Shown here in pieces: positions 6,178-18,578 of a DNA stretch of 64,000 bases (positions within the stretch are counted from its first letter, which is position 1; each line of letters opens with the position of its first letter). A program made the translations under genes and the position numbers. Location of the stretch: positions 62,001 to 126,000 of the forward strand of contig JACKPZ010000002.1 of the NCBI GenBank assembly GCA_024233135.1, written 5' to 3'. The stretch comes from Akkermansiaceae bacterium (GTDB lineage Bacteria > Verrucomicrobiota > Verrucomicrobiia > Verrucomicrobiales > Akkermansiaceae). Under the pieces are notes generated by a model, which worked only from the letters and a program-made list of their open reading frames with translations, was not told where the DNA came from and did no database searches.

Positions 6178-8361
6178 ATGGATTTCCGACTGGCCAGCGA
6201 ATACCAGCCGCGGGGTGACCAGGCCCAGGCGATCGAGAAGCTGACGAAATCGCTGCAGGCGGGCAACCGCCACCAGACATTGCTCGGCGTGACGGGTTCG
6301 GGGAAAACCTTCACGATGGCGAACCTGATCGCGCGGCACGGCCGGCCGACGCTGATCATGAGCCACAACAAGACGCTGGCGGCGCAGTTGTTTTCCGAGT
6401 TCAAGAACTTCTTCCCGCACAACGCGGTCGAGTATTTCGTTTCCTACTTCGACTACTATCAGCCGGAGGCCTACATCCCGCGCAGCGACACCTACATCGA
6501 GAAGGACTCGTCGATCAACGAGGAGATCGAGCGCCTGCGGCTGAGCACGATGGGCTCGCTGCTGACCCGGCGCGACGTGATCGTGGTGGCCTCGGTTTCG
6601 TGCATCTACGGTTTGGGCAGCCCCGAGGACTACGAAAACATGATGGTGCCGGTGTGGACCGGGCAGAAACTCACACGCGAGGAGTTTCTCCAATCGCTCG
6701 TGGGCATGCTCTTCGAGCGCAACGACATCGCCTTCGGCCGCGGCAAGTTCCGCGTGCGCGGCGACGTGGTCGAGGTGCACCCGGCGTATCTCGACGAGAC
6801 GGCGATCCGGGTCGAATTCTTCGACGACGAGGTCGAGCGGATTTCCAGCATCCACACGCTGACCGGACACCTCATCGAGCGGCTCGAAAACCACACGTTT
6901 TTCCCGGCGAAACAATTCGTCACGCCCGGCGACAAGATGAAGCGGGCGATCGTCGCGATCCGCGCCGAGCTCGACGCGCGGGTGGCGGAGCTGGAGAAGG
7001 ACGGGAAACTCATCGAGGCCCAGCGGCTGCGGATGCGCACCGACTACGACCTCGAAATGATGGCCGAGATGGGGTTCTGCCAGGGCATCGAGAACTACTC
7101 GCGCCACCTCACCGGCCGCGAACCGGGCGCGGTGCCGCACACGCTGCTCGATTTCTTCCCGGAGGATTTCCTGCTGCTCGTCGATGAGAGCCACGCGACG
7201 ATCCCGCAGATCGGAGGGATGTTCGAGGGCGACAAGAGCCGCAAGACGGTGCTCGTCGAGCACGGTTTCCGCCTGCCGAGCGCGCTGGACAACCGGCCGC
7301 TGCGTTTCGACGAGTTCATGAAGAAAACCACGCAGCGCGTCTATGTTTCCGCGACGCCCGGCGTGTTCGAGCTGCTCAATTCCCGACCGGAAAACAAGAC
7401 GTTCATCCCGGTGAAGAGCCGCAGCGAGGGCGGCGTGATCCGCCCGCGCGAACTCGGCATCCGGCCGAGCGGATCGACCGAGCCGGTTTCTTCGTTCGAC
7501 CCGGAGAAACGCGGCACCCACCTCGTGGTCGAGCAGATCATCCGGCCGACGGGATTGCTCGATCCCATCATCACACTTCGTCCGTTGAAACATCAGATCG
7601 ACGAGACGATCGAGTTGTGTCGTCAGCGGGTCGAGCGGAACGAACGGGTGCTCGTCACCACGCTCACCAAGAAGACCGCGGAGGATCTGAGTGAATATCT
7701 TTCCGGAACCGGCCTGAAGGTGCGTTACATCCATGCCGACATCGATGCGATCGAACGCGTCGAGATCCTCCGCCAACTCCGCGCCGCGACGGTGGACGTG
7801 CTCGTCGGCATCAACCTGTTGCGCGAAGGCCTCGATCTTCCGGAGGTATCCCTCGTTTGCATCCTCGACGCCGACAAGGAGGGCTTCCTGCGCAACGAGA
7901 CATCGCTCATTCAAACGGCGGGCCGCGCGGCGCGGCATGCCTCCGGCGAGTGCGTGTTGTTCTGCGACGACGTGACCGACTCGATCCAGGTGCTGCTCAA
8001 TGTTTCCGCCTACCGCCGCGAGAAACAACAGGAACACAACACCGCCCACGGCATCACGCCGCAGAGTGTGAAACGCGCGCTCCAACAGAGCTTGCAGTCG
8101 TTCGAACGCGGACACTCGCAGGCGGAGCAGCTCAACCGCTCGATCGTCGCCGACAACGAGGAGACCTATGACAAACTCCGCGTCATCGCCGAACTCGAAG
8201 AGGAGATGCGCGAGGCGGCGGGACGGCTCGAATTCGAGCGCGCCGCCCACCTGCGGGATCAGATCAAACAGCTCAAGGACGGCGGCCCGCCGGCACCGGT
8301 GAAATCCGGACCGGTCAAGTATCCCAAGGGCCCGGCGAAACGCGGCGGCAGAAGGAAATAG
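6178..8361 (+). CDS. uvrB: UvrABC system protein B (excinuclease subunit)
   Basis: UvrB is the damage-verifying helicase subunit of nucleotide excision repair; it binds UvrA and then UvrC. The 727-residue product carries Walker A GVTGSGKTF (about 37-45), the FDYYQPEAYIP beta-hairpin that clamps DNA, and helicase motifs including LLLVDESHAT and QTAGRAARH. A C-terminal UVR domain (about 655-690, EEEMREAAGRLEFERAAHLRDQI-type) contacts UvrC. A basic proline/lysine tail extends the usual 660-680-residue length. It is the first gene of a rightward run and is preceded by two palindromes that may control it. Confidence 0.98.
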   Translation: MDFRLASEYQPRGDQAQAIEKLTKSLQAGNRHQTLLGVTGSGKTFTMANLIARHGRPTLIMSHNKTLAAQLFSEFKNFFPHNAVEYFVSYFDYYQPEAYIPRSDTYIEKDSSINEEIERLRLSTMGSLLTRRDVIVVASVSCIYGLGSPEDYENMMVPVWTGQKLTREEFLQSLVGMLFERNDIAFGRGKFRVRGDVVEVHPAYLDETAIRVEFFDDEVERISSIHTLTGHLIERLENHTFFPAKQFVTPGDKMKRAIVAIRAELDARVAELEKDGKLIEAQRLRMRTDYDLEMMAEMGFCQGIENYSRHLTGREPGAVPHTLLDFFPEDFLLLVDESHATIPQIGGMFEGDKSRKTVLVEHGFRLPSALDNRPLRFDEFMKKTTQRVYVSATPGVFELLNSRPENKTFIPVKSRSEGGVIRPRELGIRPSGSTEPVSSFDPEKRGTHLVVEQIIRPTGLLDPIITLRPLKHQIDETIELCRQRVERNERVLVTTLTKKTAEDLSEYLSGTGLKVRYIHADIDAIERVEILRQLRAATVDVLVGINLLREGLDLPEVSLVCILDADKEGFLRNETSLIQTAGRAARHASGECVLFCDDVTDSIQVLLNVSAYRREKQQEHNTAHGITPQSVKRALQQSLQSFERGHSQAEQLNRSIVADNEETYDKLRVIAELEEEMREAAGRLEFERAAHLRDQIKQLKDGGPPAPVKSGPVKYPKGPAKRGGRRK

Positions 8362-8399
8362 GTTTTGACCCCGCCTCACCCGCCCGCAAGGGTGCCGCC

Positions 8400-8675
8400 G
8401 TGCCGCCGCAAAAACCGGACCGCCCCTATCTCGAAGCCTGGCTGCGCCGGACTTCGAAACAGCTCGCGGTGAGCGGCCGCCTCAGCCAGACCGCGGCCGT
8501 GCTCGCACAAGAGGAAGGCGGCAGCACGGAGGAATGGCGCGCGATGCTGCGACGCATTCTCGACGGCGAGGAAAAGCCTTCGATCGAACTGCTCACCCGC
8601 ATCGACCGGATCCTCGCGGGCGGCAGTGGCGGCCCGGGCCCTTCGCGCGAGGACGACCAGGGATCGCTTTTCTAA
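8400..8675 (+). CDS. Conserved-looking small protein of unknown function
   Basis: This 91-residue protein is not recognised. It starts with GTG 38 bases after uvrB; an AAGGG lies about 9 bases upstream. The sequence is hydrophilic and helical (W-L-R-R-T-S-K-Q-L-A near the start, I-E-L-L-T-R-I-D-R-I-L-A near the end) with a glycine/serine-rich, acidic tail ending in GSLF. There is no signal peptide or membrane segment. Codon use matches uvrB, and the position suggests cotranscription with it. Because uvrB is a repair gene, a role in DNA metabolism is possible, but nothing in the sequence shows it. Confidence 0.55.
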   Translation: MPPQKPDRPYLEAWLRRTSKQLAVSGRLSQTAAVLAQEEGGSTEEWRAMLRRILDGEEKPSIELLTRIDRILAGGSGGPGPSREDDQGSLF

Positions 8676-8838
8676 TCGAAGGGGAGCAACAGGCCTTCCG
8701 CATATCCCAAAAAGTTCGGCATTCTTCGTGCTAGGTGTTGCAAACCCAACGGATGGCCGCTATCCGCACCGCTTTTCCGCAAACCTTGGCTGGAGGTTTC
8801 TTCTGATATCTCACAAGATCCATCTCCAATCTTCTTCC

Positions 8839-9252
8839 ATGCACCGTTTTCCTTCCGCAGCTGCCATCCGCCGGATCCGGCTCGCGGCGCTGTTGTTGGT
8901 CCTGAAATGCCTGATGGTCCCGGCTTCCGCGGTGCTACTTGTCCATGGCATCGTAATGCACAAGATCCCCATGGTGCACATCGGCCTCGGTCTGGCAGCC
9001 GCATCGTTGGTGTTGCAGCTCCTTCAGGTTCTGTTCGCAGCGCGGACCTTCTGTCCGCTGTGCCGCACCCCGGTTCTGGCGAAGAAATATTGCAGAAAGC
9101 ACCGGAGCGCACGGCCGCTGTTCGGAAGCCACCGGCTGCGCGTGGCGGCAGCCTCTCTGGCCACCGGTAAGTTCCGCTGCCCATACTGCGGCGAACCCTC
9201 CAGCCTGGAGGTCCGCGATCCGTCCCGCCCGCGGAGTTATACACGGGGTTGA
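8839..9252 (+). CDS. Small membrane protein with two CxxC motifs
   Basis: The 137-residue product has two hydrophobic segments (about 15-37 and 43-66). A soluble C-terminal half carries two CxxC pairs, CPLC (about 72-75) and CPYC (about 114-117), separated by a basic stretch, which looks like a zinc-ribbon or redox pair facing one side of the membrane. I do not recognise the family. The ATG at 8839 starts just before the first membrane segment. The 163 bases before it hold an AAACC/GGTTT inverted repeat and no clear promoter. The next gene starts 32 bases later. Confidence 0.55.
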   Translation: MHRFPSAAAIRRIRLAALLLVLKCLMVPASAVLLVHGIVMHKIPMVHIGLGLAAASLVLQLLQVLFAARTFCPLCRTPVLAKKYCRKHRSARPLFGSHRLRVAAASLATGKFRCPYCGEPSSLEVRDPSRPRSYTRG

Positions 9253-9284
9253 CAGCCGGGGCCGATCCAACGAGCGTGCCGCCC

Positions 9285-10457
9285 ATGAATTTCACCACGA
9301 AATCCCTGCGGCGGGCCGCGGCGGGCACCGCCGCTGTGATGCTCGGCCTCGTTTCCGCCGCCCCATCCGAAGAACCGACCATGCCCGAGACCCCAGCCGA
9401 CGTGAAAGCCGCCCCGGAGGACGCCCAGAAGACCGAGAGCGGTCTCGCCTCCAAAGTCCTCAGCCCCGGCAAAGGGGAGAAACACCCCGCCGCCACCGAC
9501 ACGGTCACCGTGCACTACTCCGGCTGGACCACCGACGGCAAACTCTTCGACAGCTCCGTGCAGCGCGGCCAGCCCACCAGTTTCCCGCTCAATGGGGTGA
9601 TCAAAGGCTGGACCGAAGGCCTCCAGCTCATGGTCGAGGGCGAGAAGCGCCGCTTCTGGATCCCGGCCGAGCTCGGCTATGGCGAAAACCCCGGTGGCGG
9701 ACGCCCCGGCGGCACGCTGGTTTTCGACGTCGAGCTGATCTCGATCAAGGATTCCCCCAAGGTCCCCGCGGACGCGAAGAAGACCGCGGGCGGAGTTGCC
9801 TACAAGGTCATTTCGGAAGGCGAGGGAGAGAAACCCGGAGCCAAAGACATCGCCACCTTCCAACTGATCGTCAGCACCATGGACGGCAATGTGGTGCAGG
9901 ACACCCATCAATCCGGCCAAACACCCAGCGCTCCGCTCGACAAGCTTCCGCCGCAGCTTGGCGAAGTTCTTTCCGACATGAAGAAGGGCGAGAAGCGCAC
10001 CTGCTGGCTCTCTGAACCCGGAGCTCCGGGCGGTCATGTGGTGGCTGAGTTCGAACTCGTTTCGTTCAAGGAAGCCCCGCCCGCGCCGCCGGCTCCGGAC
10101 GATGTCGCCGCGGCTCCCGATGACGCGGAGAAAACCGACAGCGGACTCAAGTCGAAGGTCCTCAAGGCCGGCGAAGGCAAGGACCACCCGAAGGCCACCG
10201 ACACCGTGAAGGTGCACTACACCGGCTGGACCACCGACGGCGAGATGTTCGACAGCTCGGTGCAGCGCGGCGAGCCCGCCACCTTCCCGCTCAACGGCGT
10301 GATCAAGGGCTGGACCGAAGGCCTGCAGCTCATGGTCCCGGGCGAGAAGCGCCGCTTCTGGATCCCCGCGGACCTCGCCTACGGCGAAAACCCCGGCGGC
10401 GGACGTCCCGGCGGCCTGCTCGTGTTCGACGTCGAACTCCTCGAAATCGTCAAGTGA
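9285..10457 (+). CDS. Secreted FKBP-type peptidyl-prolyl isomerase with three tandem FKBP domains
   Basis: A likely Sec signal peptide (MNFTTKSLRR then a hydrophobic stretch to about residue 26) leads a 390-residue protein that should fold proline-containing proteins outside the cytoplasm. Domain 1 (about 50-155) and domain 3 (about 285-390) are almost identical. Each carries VHY-GWTTDG, FDSSVQRG, FPLNGVIKGWTEGL, FWIPA and YGENPGGGRPGG, including the aromatic residues that form the FKBP pocket. The middle domain (about 165-262) keeps the length and the GEK turn but has lost most pocket residues, so it is probably structural. Linkers are rich in A, P and D. The stop overlaps the GTG of the rhodanese gene. 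A TTG at 9249 would give a longer N terminus, but the ATG at 9285 fits the signal peptide. Confidence 0.9.
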   Translation: MNFTTKSLRRAAAGTAAVMLGLVSAAPSEEPTMPETPADVKAAPEDAQKTESGLASKVLSPGKGEKHPAATDTVTVHYSGWTTDGKLFDSSVQRGQPTSFPLNGVIKGWTEGLQLMVEGEKRRFWIPAELGYGENPGGGRPGGTLVFDVELISIKDSPKVPADAKKTAGGVAYKVISEGEGEKPGAKDIATFQLIVSTMDGNVVQDTHQSGQTPSAPLDKLPPQLGEVLSDMKKGEKRTCWLSEPGAPGGHVVAEFELVSFKEAPPAPPAPDDVAAAPDDAEKTDSGLKSKVLKAGEGKDHPKATDTVKVHYTGWTTDGEMFDSSVQRGEPATFPLNGVIKGWTEGLQLMVPGEKRRFWIPADLAYGENPGGGRPGGLLVFDVELLEIVK

Positions 10458-10963
10458 CCCGGCTCCGGCACGCTCTTCTGGTTTCCGTTCCGGCGCTGGT
10501 CCTCGCGTCCTGCGCCGAACCGCCTCCCGCGCCCGCGCCCGCGGAGCCGAAACCGGCGGAAACCGCCGAGCGTGCACCCGAGAAAAAGCCCTACAAAAAA
10601 CCGCCCCGGATGAACAACCGGGGCGAGATCGGATCGATCAGCCTGTCCGAGGTGTTCTCGCTGCAACAATCCGGACAGGCGATGATCTTCGACGCCCGCC
10701 CGGCGTTTTTCTTCGGCCTCGGCCACCTGCCCGGTGCGATCAACATCTCCGCGCACGGCGACATGGACACCGCCATCCACAAACGCGAGAAGGAGATCGA
10801 AGCCGCGTTGGCGGCGGGCAGGACGCTCGTGGTGTATTGCACGAGCCCGACCTGTCCGGACGCCCGCACGCTGGCACGGCACCTTTCCGGTTTCGGATAT
10901 CCCTCGAGCATCTTCAGCGGCGGCTGGGACGAGTGGAAAGAGGCCGGACTGCCGACCGAATGA
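10454..10963 (+). CDS. Rhodanese-domain lipoprotein
   Basis: The 169-residue protein starts with a lipoprotein signal (LVLASC, lipidated C20), then a proline-rich spacer (about 22-52) and a single rhodanese domain (about 62-169). The active-site loop YCTSPTCPDA places the catalytic Cys at 129, with a second Cys at 133. Rhodanese domains transfer sulfane sulfur or bind anions; a membrane-anchored periplasmic version is implied by the signal. The start is GTG and overlaps the stop of the FKBP gene as GTGA, so the two are probably translationally coupled. Confidence 0.85.
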   Translation: MTRLRHALLVSVPALVLASCAEPPPAPAPAEPKPAETAERAPEKKPYKKPPRMNNRGEIGSISLSEVFSLQQSGQAMIFDARPAFFFGLGHLPGAINISAHGDMDTAIHKREKEIEAALAAGRTLVVYCTSPTCPDARTLARHLSGFGYPSSIFSGGWDEWKEAGLPTE

Positions 10964-10982
10964 ACCCTTTTCCACCACATCC

Positions 10983-11306
10983 ATGAGCACCACGTTCGCC
11001 AACGTCACCGCCGACGCCAAAGCCAATGTCTATTTCGACGGCCGCGTCGTTTCCCACACCATCCACCTCGAAGACGGCTCCCGGAAAACCCTGGGACTCA
11101 TCTTCGAAGGCGAATACCACTTCGGCACCGGAGCTCCCGAGCGGATGGAAATCATCGCCGGAAGCTGCACGGTGACGCTCGACGGCAGCCCGGACGCGGT
11201 GGAATACGAAGCCGGCACCCATTTCGATGTCCCCGGCAACAGTGGTTTCACCATCGTCGTGAAAGACTGTATCTGCGAGTATATCTGCTCGTTCCTCTCC
11301 GCTTGA
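10983..11306 (+). CDS. ppnP: Pyrimidine/purine nucleoside phosphorylase
   Basis: This 107-residue cupin-like protein matches the PpnP (YaiE, DUF1255) family, which splits nucleosides with phosphate to the base and ribose 1-phosphate. Recognisable family blocks are ANVYFDGRVVSHT, KTLGLIFEGEYHFGTGAPERMEI, and the tail from AGTHFDVPGNSGF to the YICSF end. It starts 19 bases after the rhodanese gene, and its stop overlaps the start of the next gene. No ribosome site is visible before the ATG. Confidence 0.93.
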   Translation: MSTTFANVTADAKANVYFDGRVVSHTIHLEDGSRKTLGLIFEGEYHFGTGAPERMEIIAGSCTVTLDGSPDAVEYEAGTHFDVPGNSGFTIVVKDCICEYICSFLSA

Positions 11307-12037
11307 TGCGAATCTCCACCGCGCTTCCGATCGCCGCGGCTGCCGCGCTGCTTTCTTCGTGCAGCCTGCGGTTGCCGGTGAAAAACAACGCCGCGCTCGA
11401 CCCGCGTCTGCCGGAGCCGGAGACCACCACCGTTTCCGCCAGCGGGCGGAGTCCGGACGTGCTGGTGTGGATGATCGCCAACGACTTCCACACCGGGATG
11501 GTGATTCCCTTCGACTGGCTGGTGGAGTCCGGCTTCGTGCCGCCCGAGGGTTTCGGCTCGCCGCGCTGCGTGGCGATGAGTTGGGGAAATACCGACGCCT
11601 ACTCGGAAGAAGGCATCGGTGGCGTCCCCGGATTGATGCGCGTGCTGCTCACGCCCACGCCGTCGGTGATGGAGCTCATCGAGGTGAATTGGGACGTGGC
11701 GGAAGTCTGCCCGCAGATGCGGATCTGGCGCGGCCTCGTCGGCCGCGAATACGGACCGCGGATCGCCGCCTACCTGAACGGCTGCAGCCGGCAGGGTCCG
11801 GACGGCCGGCCGATCGTGGTCCGCCCGTCGAGCTGGGGCAAAGGCGTGCAACTCGAAAGCCGCCATTCCTATTTCATCCCGCGCGTCTGCAACGTCTGGA
11901 CCGCCCAGGCGATCGAGTCGATGGGCGGCGACATCAACCCATGGTTCGGCCTCACCGCCGACGGATTGGTGAAACAAATCGAACGTTCGCCCAACAACTA
12001 CGAACTCATCTGGCCGGGACGGCCGGAGGAGGAGTAA
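11306..12037 (+). CDS. DUF2459-like lipoprotein
   Basis: The 243-residue protein has a lipoprotein signal (ALLSSC, Cys near residue 19) and a body that resembles DUF2459 proteins. The features are an early V-W-M-I-A-N-D-F-H-T-G-M-V-I-P block, a central S-W-G-N-T-D-A-Y-S block and a late C-N-V-W-T-A-Q-A motif. The function of this family is unknown; the conserved His and Cys suggest a papain-like hydrolase fold, which is my inference. The ATG overlaps the stop of ppnP (TGATG). It is tail to tail with tilS, 8 bases apart. Confidence 0.65.
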   Translation: MRISTALPIAAAAALLSSCSLRLPVKNNAALDPRLPEPETTTVSASGRSPDVLVWMIANDFHTGMVIPFDWLVESGFVPPEGFGSPRCVAMSWGNTDAYSEEGIGGVPGLMRVLLTPTPSVMELIEVNWDVAEVCPQMRIWRGLVGREYGPRIAAYLNGCSRQGPDGRPIVVRPSSWGKGVQLESRHSYFIPRVCNVWTAQAIESMGGDINPWFGLTADGLVKQIERSPNNYELIWPGRPEEE

Positions 12038-12045
12038 ACCATCCA

Positions 12046-13005
12046 TCAACCAGGTTCATCGAGCCAGAGCCGGCCGGCGCTGCGGCGGAGGCGGATGCCG
12101 CCGGGGAGATTGAGGGTGGCGGGGCCGTCGGGTGAGAGCAGGTGGAGCGCCTCGTCGATGCGGGCACGGGAAAGACCGGGGATGTTTCGCTCGGCGAGGA
12201 ATCGATGGATCGCAGCGCGTTGGAGACGGGTTGGCAGTTCGCGGAGCGTCGGTAGGTGAAGACGGCCCTGGGGATCGAGGAGGCGGAGGGAGTCGAGGGC
12301 GGCGGTGGTTTCATGGCGGAGCCCTGCGGCATCGGCGGCGGCGCGAACGAGCGGCGGCACCGGATCGCGCCCGGAGATGTCCGCGAGCAGGGGCAGGACT
12401 TCGTTGCGGAGGCGGTTGCGGACGGCGACGGGCATCGCGTTGCTCGCGTCCTCGCGCCAGCGGTGGCCGTTTCCGGTGAGGAAACGGCGCAGGTCGTCCC
12501 GGCGGATGCCGAGCAAGGGACGGACGAAGGTGAGGGTTTTGCGGCCGATTCTGATCTCCTGCGTTTCGCTCATCCCGCGCAAGCCGTCGGAGCCGCGAAC
12601 CAGGTTCCAGAGCACGGTCTCGGCCTGATCGTCCGCGTGATGGGCGAGCAGGACACGAGGGCAGCGGTGCTTGGTGGCGCAGGCGGCGAAAAACCGATGA
12701 CGAGCCTCGCGGGCGGCGGTTTCCAGCGACAAGCCTTCGGATTTCATGTGTTGGCGAACGTCGTCGCGGCCGGTCTCGCAGCGGTAGCCCAGGCGGGCGG
12801 CGAGTTTCCCGACGAAACGCGCGTCCGCCGTGGATGCGGCGCCCCGCAAGCGATGGTCGAGGTGGCAGACAATGAGTTTCCGGAATCCCGCGTCGTGCAA
12901 AAGATGGAGCAGTGCGACCGAATCCGCGCCGCCGGAGACGCCAACGAGCCACTTCGCGCGGCGCGGTGCGTCACGAAACCACGGGATGTCCGGTCGGTCG
13001 TCCAC
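12046..13005 (-). CDS. tilS: tRNA(Ile)-lysidine synthase
   Basis: TilS uses ATP and lysine to turn the wobble C of the tRNA-Ile CAU anticodon into lysidine so it reads AUA. The 319-residue product opens with the PP-loop SGGADS (24-29), followed by [20 protein letters not shown] and [26 protein letters not shown] blocks diagnostic of the family. R-E-D-A-S-N and [10 protein letters not shown] follow. It is shorter than the E. coli enzyme (about 430) and appears to lack most of the C-terminal domain, as in many bacteria. I chose GTG at 13003-13005, the only plausible start just before the PP-loop; there is no clear ribosome site. It is divergent from the SDR gene. Confidence 0.93.
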   Translation of the reverse strand: MDDRPDIPWFRDAPRRAKWLVGVSGGADSVALLHLLHDAGFRKLIVCHLDHRLRGAASTADARFVGKLAARLGYRCETGRDDVRQHMKSEGLSLETAAREARHRFFAACATKHRCPRVLLAHHADDQAETVLWNLVRGSDGLRGMSETQEIRIGRKTLTFVRPLLGIRRDDLRRFLTGNGHRWREDASNAMPVAVRNRLRNEVLPLLADISGRDPVPPLVRAAADAAGLRHETTAALDSLRLLDPQGRLHLPTLRELPTRLQRAAIHRFLAERNIPGLSRARIDEALHLLSPDGPATLNLPGGIRLRRSAGRLWLDEPG

Positions 13006-13092
13006 GGCGGGAGATTGGGTGCGGGCGGAGTCTCCCGCAATCCCGGAACTCCGCGCTTGGCAAGCGCCCGGGGTCGCAACGAGACTCCAGCC

Positions 13093-13881
13093 ATGCAGAC
13101 CGCAAACTACCTGAAGGAGCTCTTCGATTTGTCCGGGAAAACCGCCGTCGTGATCGGCGGAACCGGCGAACTTTGCGGCACGATGGCTGTGGGCCTCGCC
13201 CGCGCGGGTGCCGAAGTGGTGCTCGGCGGACGAATCCCGGAAAAGGCCGAGCGCCGTCTCGACGAAATCGAGTCCCACGGCGGCAAGGGTTACTTTGTCC
13301 CGGTGGACGTCACCTCGCGCGACTCGCTGCAGCATCTGCTCGATGAAACCCTCGGCCGCTCGGGCAGGGTCGACATCCTCATCAACGGCGCGGGAACCAA
13401 CTCGCCCACCCCGTTTCTCGAAATCCCGGAAGACGAATACCAGCGGATCATCGACACCAACCTGTCCGCCGTGTTCCGCGCCTGCCAGGTGTTCGGGAAA
13501 TACTTCATCGAGGAGGGCCGCGCGGCATCCATCATCAACCTCGGCTCGATCTCGGGCCTCAATCCCCTCTCCCGCGTCTTCACCTACTCCGCCTCGAAGG
13601 CCGCGGTCCACAACCTGACCCGCAACCTCGCCCGCGAGTGGGCGGACAAGGACGTCCGGGTGAACACGCTGGTCCCCGGCTTCTTCCCCGCCGAGCAGAA
13701 CCGCAAGGTGCTCGACGAGTCGCGCGTGCTCGACATCCTGCGCTCCACGCCGGCCTCGCGCTTCGGCAATGCCGAAGAACTGATCGGCGCCACCCTGCTG
13801 CTCGCCTCGCCGGTGGCCGGCTCCTTCATCACCGGCATCGAAATGGTCGTCGACGGTGGATTCAACGCGATGAGCATCTGA
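13093..13881 (+). CDS. SDR family oxidoreductase
   Basis: This 262-residue classical short-chain dehydrogenase/reductase has a nucleotide site of IGGTGELCG (about 21-29), an unusual variant of TGxxxGIG, and the NGAG loop (98-101). The catalytic set is Ser152, Tyr165 and Lys169 (YSASK), and the C terminus ends in [11 protein letters not shown]. The D-V in the second strand (VDVTS) is typical of the family. The N terminus [11 protein letters not shown] resembles sugar-acid reductases such as D-mannonate or gluconate dehydrogenases, but the substrate is not determined. It shares an 87-base divergent region with tilS that contains a TTGGCAAGCG -35-like element. Confidence 0.88.
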   Translation: MQTANYLKELFDLSGKTAVVIGGTGELCGTMAVGLARAGAEVVLGGRIPEKAERRLDEIESHGGKGYFVPVDVTSRDSLQHLLDETLGRSGRVDILINGAGTNSPTPFLEIPEDEYQRIIDTNLSAVFRACQVFGKYFIEEGRAASIINLGSISGLNPLSRVFTYSASKAAVHNLTRNLAREWADKDVRVNTLVPGFFPAEQNRKVLDESRVLDILRSTPASRFGNAEELIGATLLLASPVAGSFITGIEMVVDGGFNAMSI

Positions 13882-13965
13882 CCCGGACCGGGCGGTTGAC
13901 TTCGGGCTCCCCGGACGCATCGTTTCTTCCGCGGCCCCGCCCGCGCCCCGCAGATTCCGGCCCCA

Positions 13966-13995
13966 GTGCTTGCGTCCTTTTGCATCCCGTAGTAT
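13966..13995 (+). promoter_or_regulatory. Weak candidate promoter of secA
   Basis: TAGTAT (13990-13995) lies 42 bases before the secA ATG. A poor -35 (GTGCTT, 13966-13971) is 18 bases upstream; TTGCGT at 13970-13975 would leave only 14. The rest of the 156-base gap is GC-rich with no other signal. Confidence 0.3.
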
Positions 13996-14037
13996 TGGCT
14001 CCGCCCCGGCGGCGAGTCCGCCCCATCCCCGTTTCTC

Positions 14038-17220
<3,183 letters not shown>

Positions 17221-17259
17221 TGCACCGGCGGCGGGAGACGCCGCTTGACTTGCGGGGGC

Positions 17260-17282
17260 CATGACGGGAAAAGCCCGTCATG
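17260..17282 (+). promoter_or_regulatory. Hairpin enclosing the start codon of the next gene
   Basis: CATGACGGG (17260-17268) and CCCGTCATG (17274-17282) form a perfect 9-bp stem around the loop AAAAG. The ATG of the secreted-protein gene (17280-17282) is buried in the stem, so the mRNA structure should block initiation unless melted. A TTGACT -35-like sequence lies at 17245-17250. Confidence 0.55.
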
Positions 17283-18575
17283 AAAACCTTGCTCGCCTTG
17301 TGCGTCCTGCTCGCCGTTTCCCCGCACGGCGGCGCGCAATCGATCATCCGGATGGTCGGGACGCCTTCATGGAAAATCACGCCGCCGGTTTGCCGATTCA
17401 AGGTGGACGGCCCGATCCAGAACCTCAGCCCCGCCGGCACCGTTTCGGGCACCCTGAAACTCTCGCTCTTCATGTCCGAGCGCGAGTATCCCGCTCCGGG
17501 CACCGTCGTTTCGGAGCACACGCTCGGCCAGTTGGGCGGGCAGTTCCAAATCGACCGCGTGAAGGCGAAGGAACCGGCTTCGATTCCGAACCTCACGGGC
17601 ACCTTCCACTTCACGGTGGTGGTTTCCGAATACACGACAGCCGGCTGGCGCGCCCGCGCCTTTTCCGACACCGGCACCCGCAAGGTGAAGAACGGCGTGT
17701 TCGTGACCGGCACGAAATGGCGGATCCCGAAAGACCCCGTGCTGCCTCCTCCGACGAAGCTTCCGAACGGCACGTTCTTCAAATTCAAGCTCACCGCCAC
17801 CGAGCAACTCGACAAGATCGCCGGCTCCTCCCAGACCCGGACCCGGGTCATCATCCGCAAAGGAAAAAACGCCCGCTATCAAGGCCCGGCCACCAAGACC
17901 AAGGCGGAATACTCCTACAAAACCGGTCGCAAGCGGGTGAACGGCAAACGCGCCGACATCGGCAAGCTCGTCATCGACTTCCGCAAGGCCGCCGGCACCG
18001 AATCGCAGACGGAATCGCAGTTCGAACTGTATTTCACCAGCGGCGCCACCGGCTACTACAAGCGCACCGATCTCGCCGGCACCGGCCGCCGCGTGACATG
18101 GGGCAAGTTCCAGATGAATGGCGGTGTCGACACCGGCATCTTGCGCATCGGCGTTTTGAAAGCAGGAAAGCCGAAGATCACATTCCCCGCAGCCCCCGCC
18201 GTTTCGTACGAAATCATTCCACTCGACACCTCCAGCCTCATTTACGACCCGGAAACAATGATGGAAATTGCCGAACCGGATTCGGAAATCCGGGAGTCCA
18301 CCGGCTCACTTACGACGACGGGAAGTCTTGGCGGGACAGTCTCGATCACGGGAGCGTGGGATATCGTCGTATTCCCGCTCGCTCCCGGCAGCGGCACGAA
18401 CCAACTCGTTTCCCTCGACCCCGAACTCTCGGTGGAATGGCTCGATTCATTGAACCTCGGGTTGACCGATCCGCAGGAACGCCTCGATTGGGAACTCTGG
18501 AACGAGTCCTTCCCAACCTTCTCGGAACCCAACATCTTCGAAATCACCCCGAGCGAATCCGAAGCGACCGAGTGA
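17280..18575 (+). CDS. Secreted protein of unknown function
   Basis: The 431-residue protein begins with a clear Sec signal peptide (MKTLLALCVLLAVSPHGGAQ). The mature part is beta-rich and repetitive, with alternating F/Y/T strands such as FKFKLTATEQ, SQFELYFTSGATGYY and TWGKFQMNGGVDTGILRIG. It ends in an acidic, proline- and serine-rich tail. The middle looks like two related strand blocks (about 25-150 and 160-300). I do not recognise a family or active site. A hairpin encloses its start codon. It is convergent with the small zinc protein (3 bases apart). Confidence 0.6.
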   Translation: MKTLLALCVLLAVSPHGGAQSIIRMVGTPSWKITPPVCRFKVDGPIQNLSPAGTVSGTLKLSLFMSEREYPAPGTVVSEHTLGQLGGQFQIDRVKAKEPASIPNLTGTFHFTVVVSEYTTAGWRARAFSDTGTRKVKNGVFVTGTKWRIPKDPVLPPPTKLPNGTFFKFKLTATEQLDKIAGSSQTRTRVIIRKGKNARYQGPATKTKAEYSYKTGRKRVNGKRADIGKLVIDFRKAAGTESQTESQFELYFTSGATGYYKRTDLAGTGRRVTWGKFQMNGGVDTGILRIGVLKAGKPKITFPAAPAVSYEIIPLDTSSLIYDPETMMEIAEPDSEIRESTGSLTTTGSLGGTVSITGAWDIVVFPLAPGSGTNQLVSLDPELSVEWLDSLNLGLTDPQERLDWELWNESFPTFSEPNIFEITPSESEATE

Positions 18576-18578
18576 GAT

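Noticed and set aside
5986..8379. Long minus-strand frame opposite uvrB
   Set aside because: Antisense shadow of a clear uvrB gene, and it runs through the tRNA; no motif.
9510..10445. A mobile or tandem DNA repeat
   Set aside because: The similarity is an internal FKBP domain duplication within one intact coding sequence.
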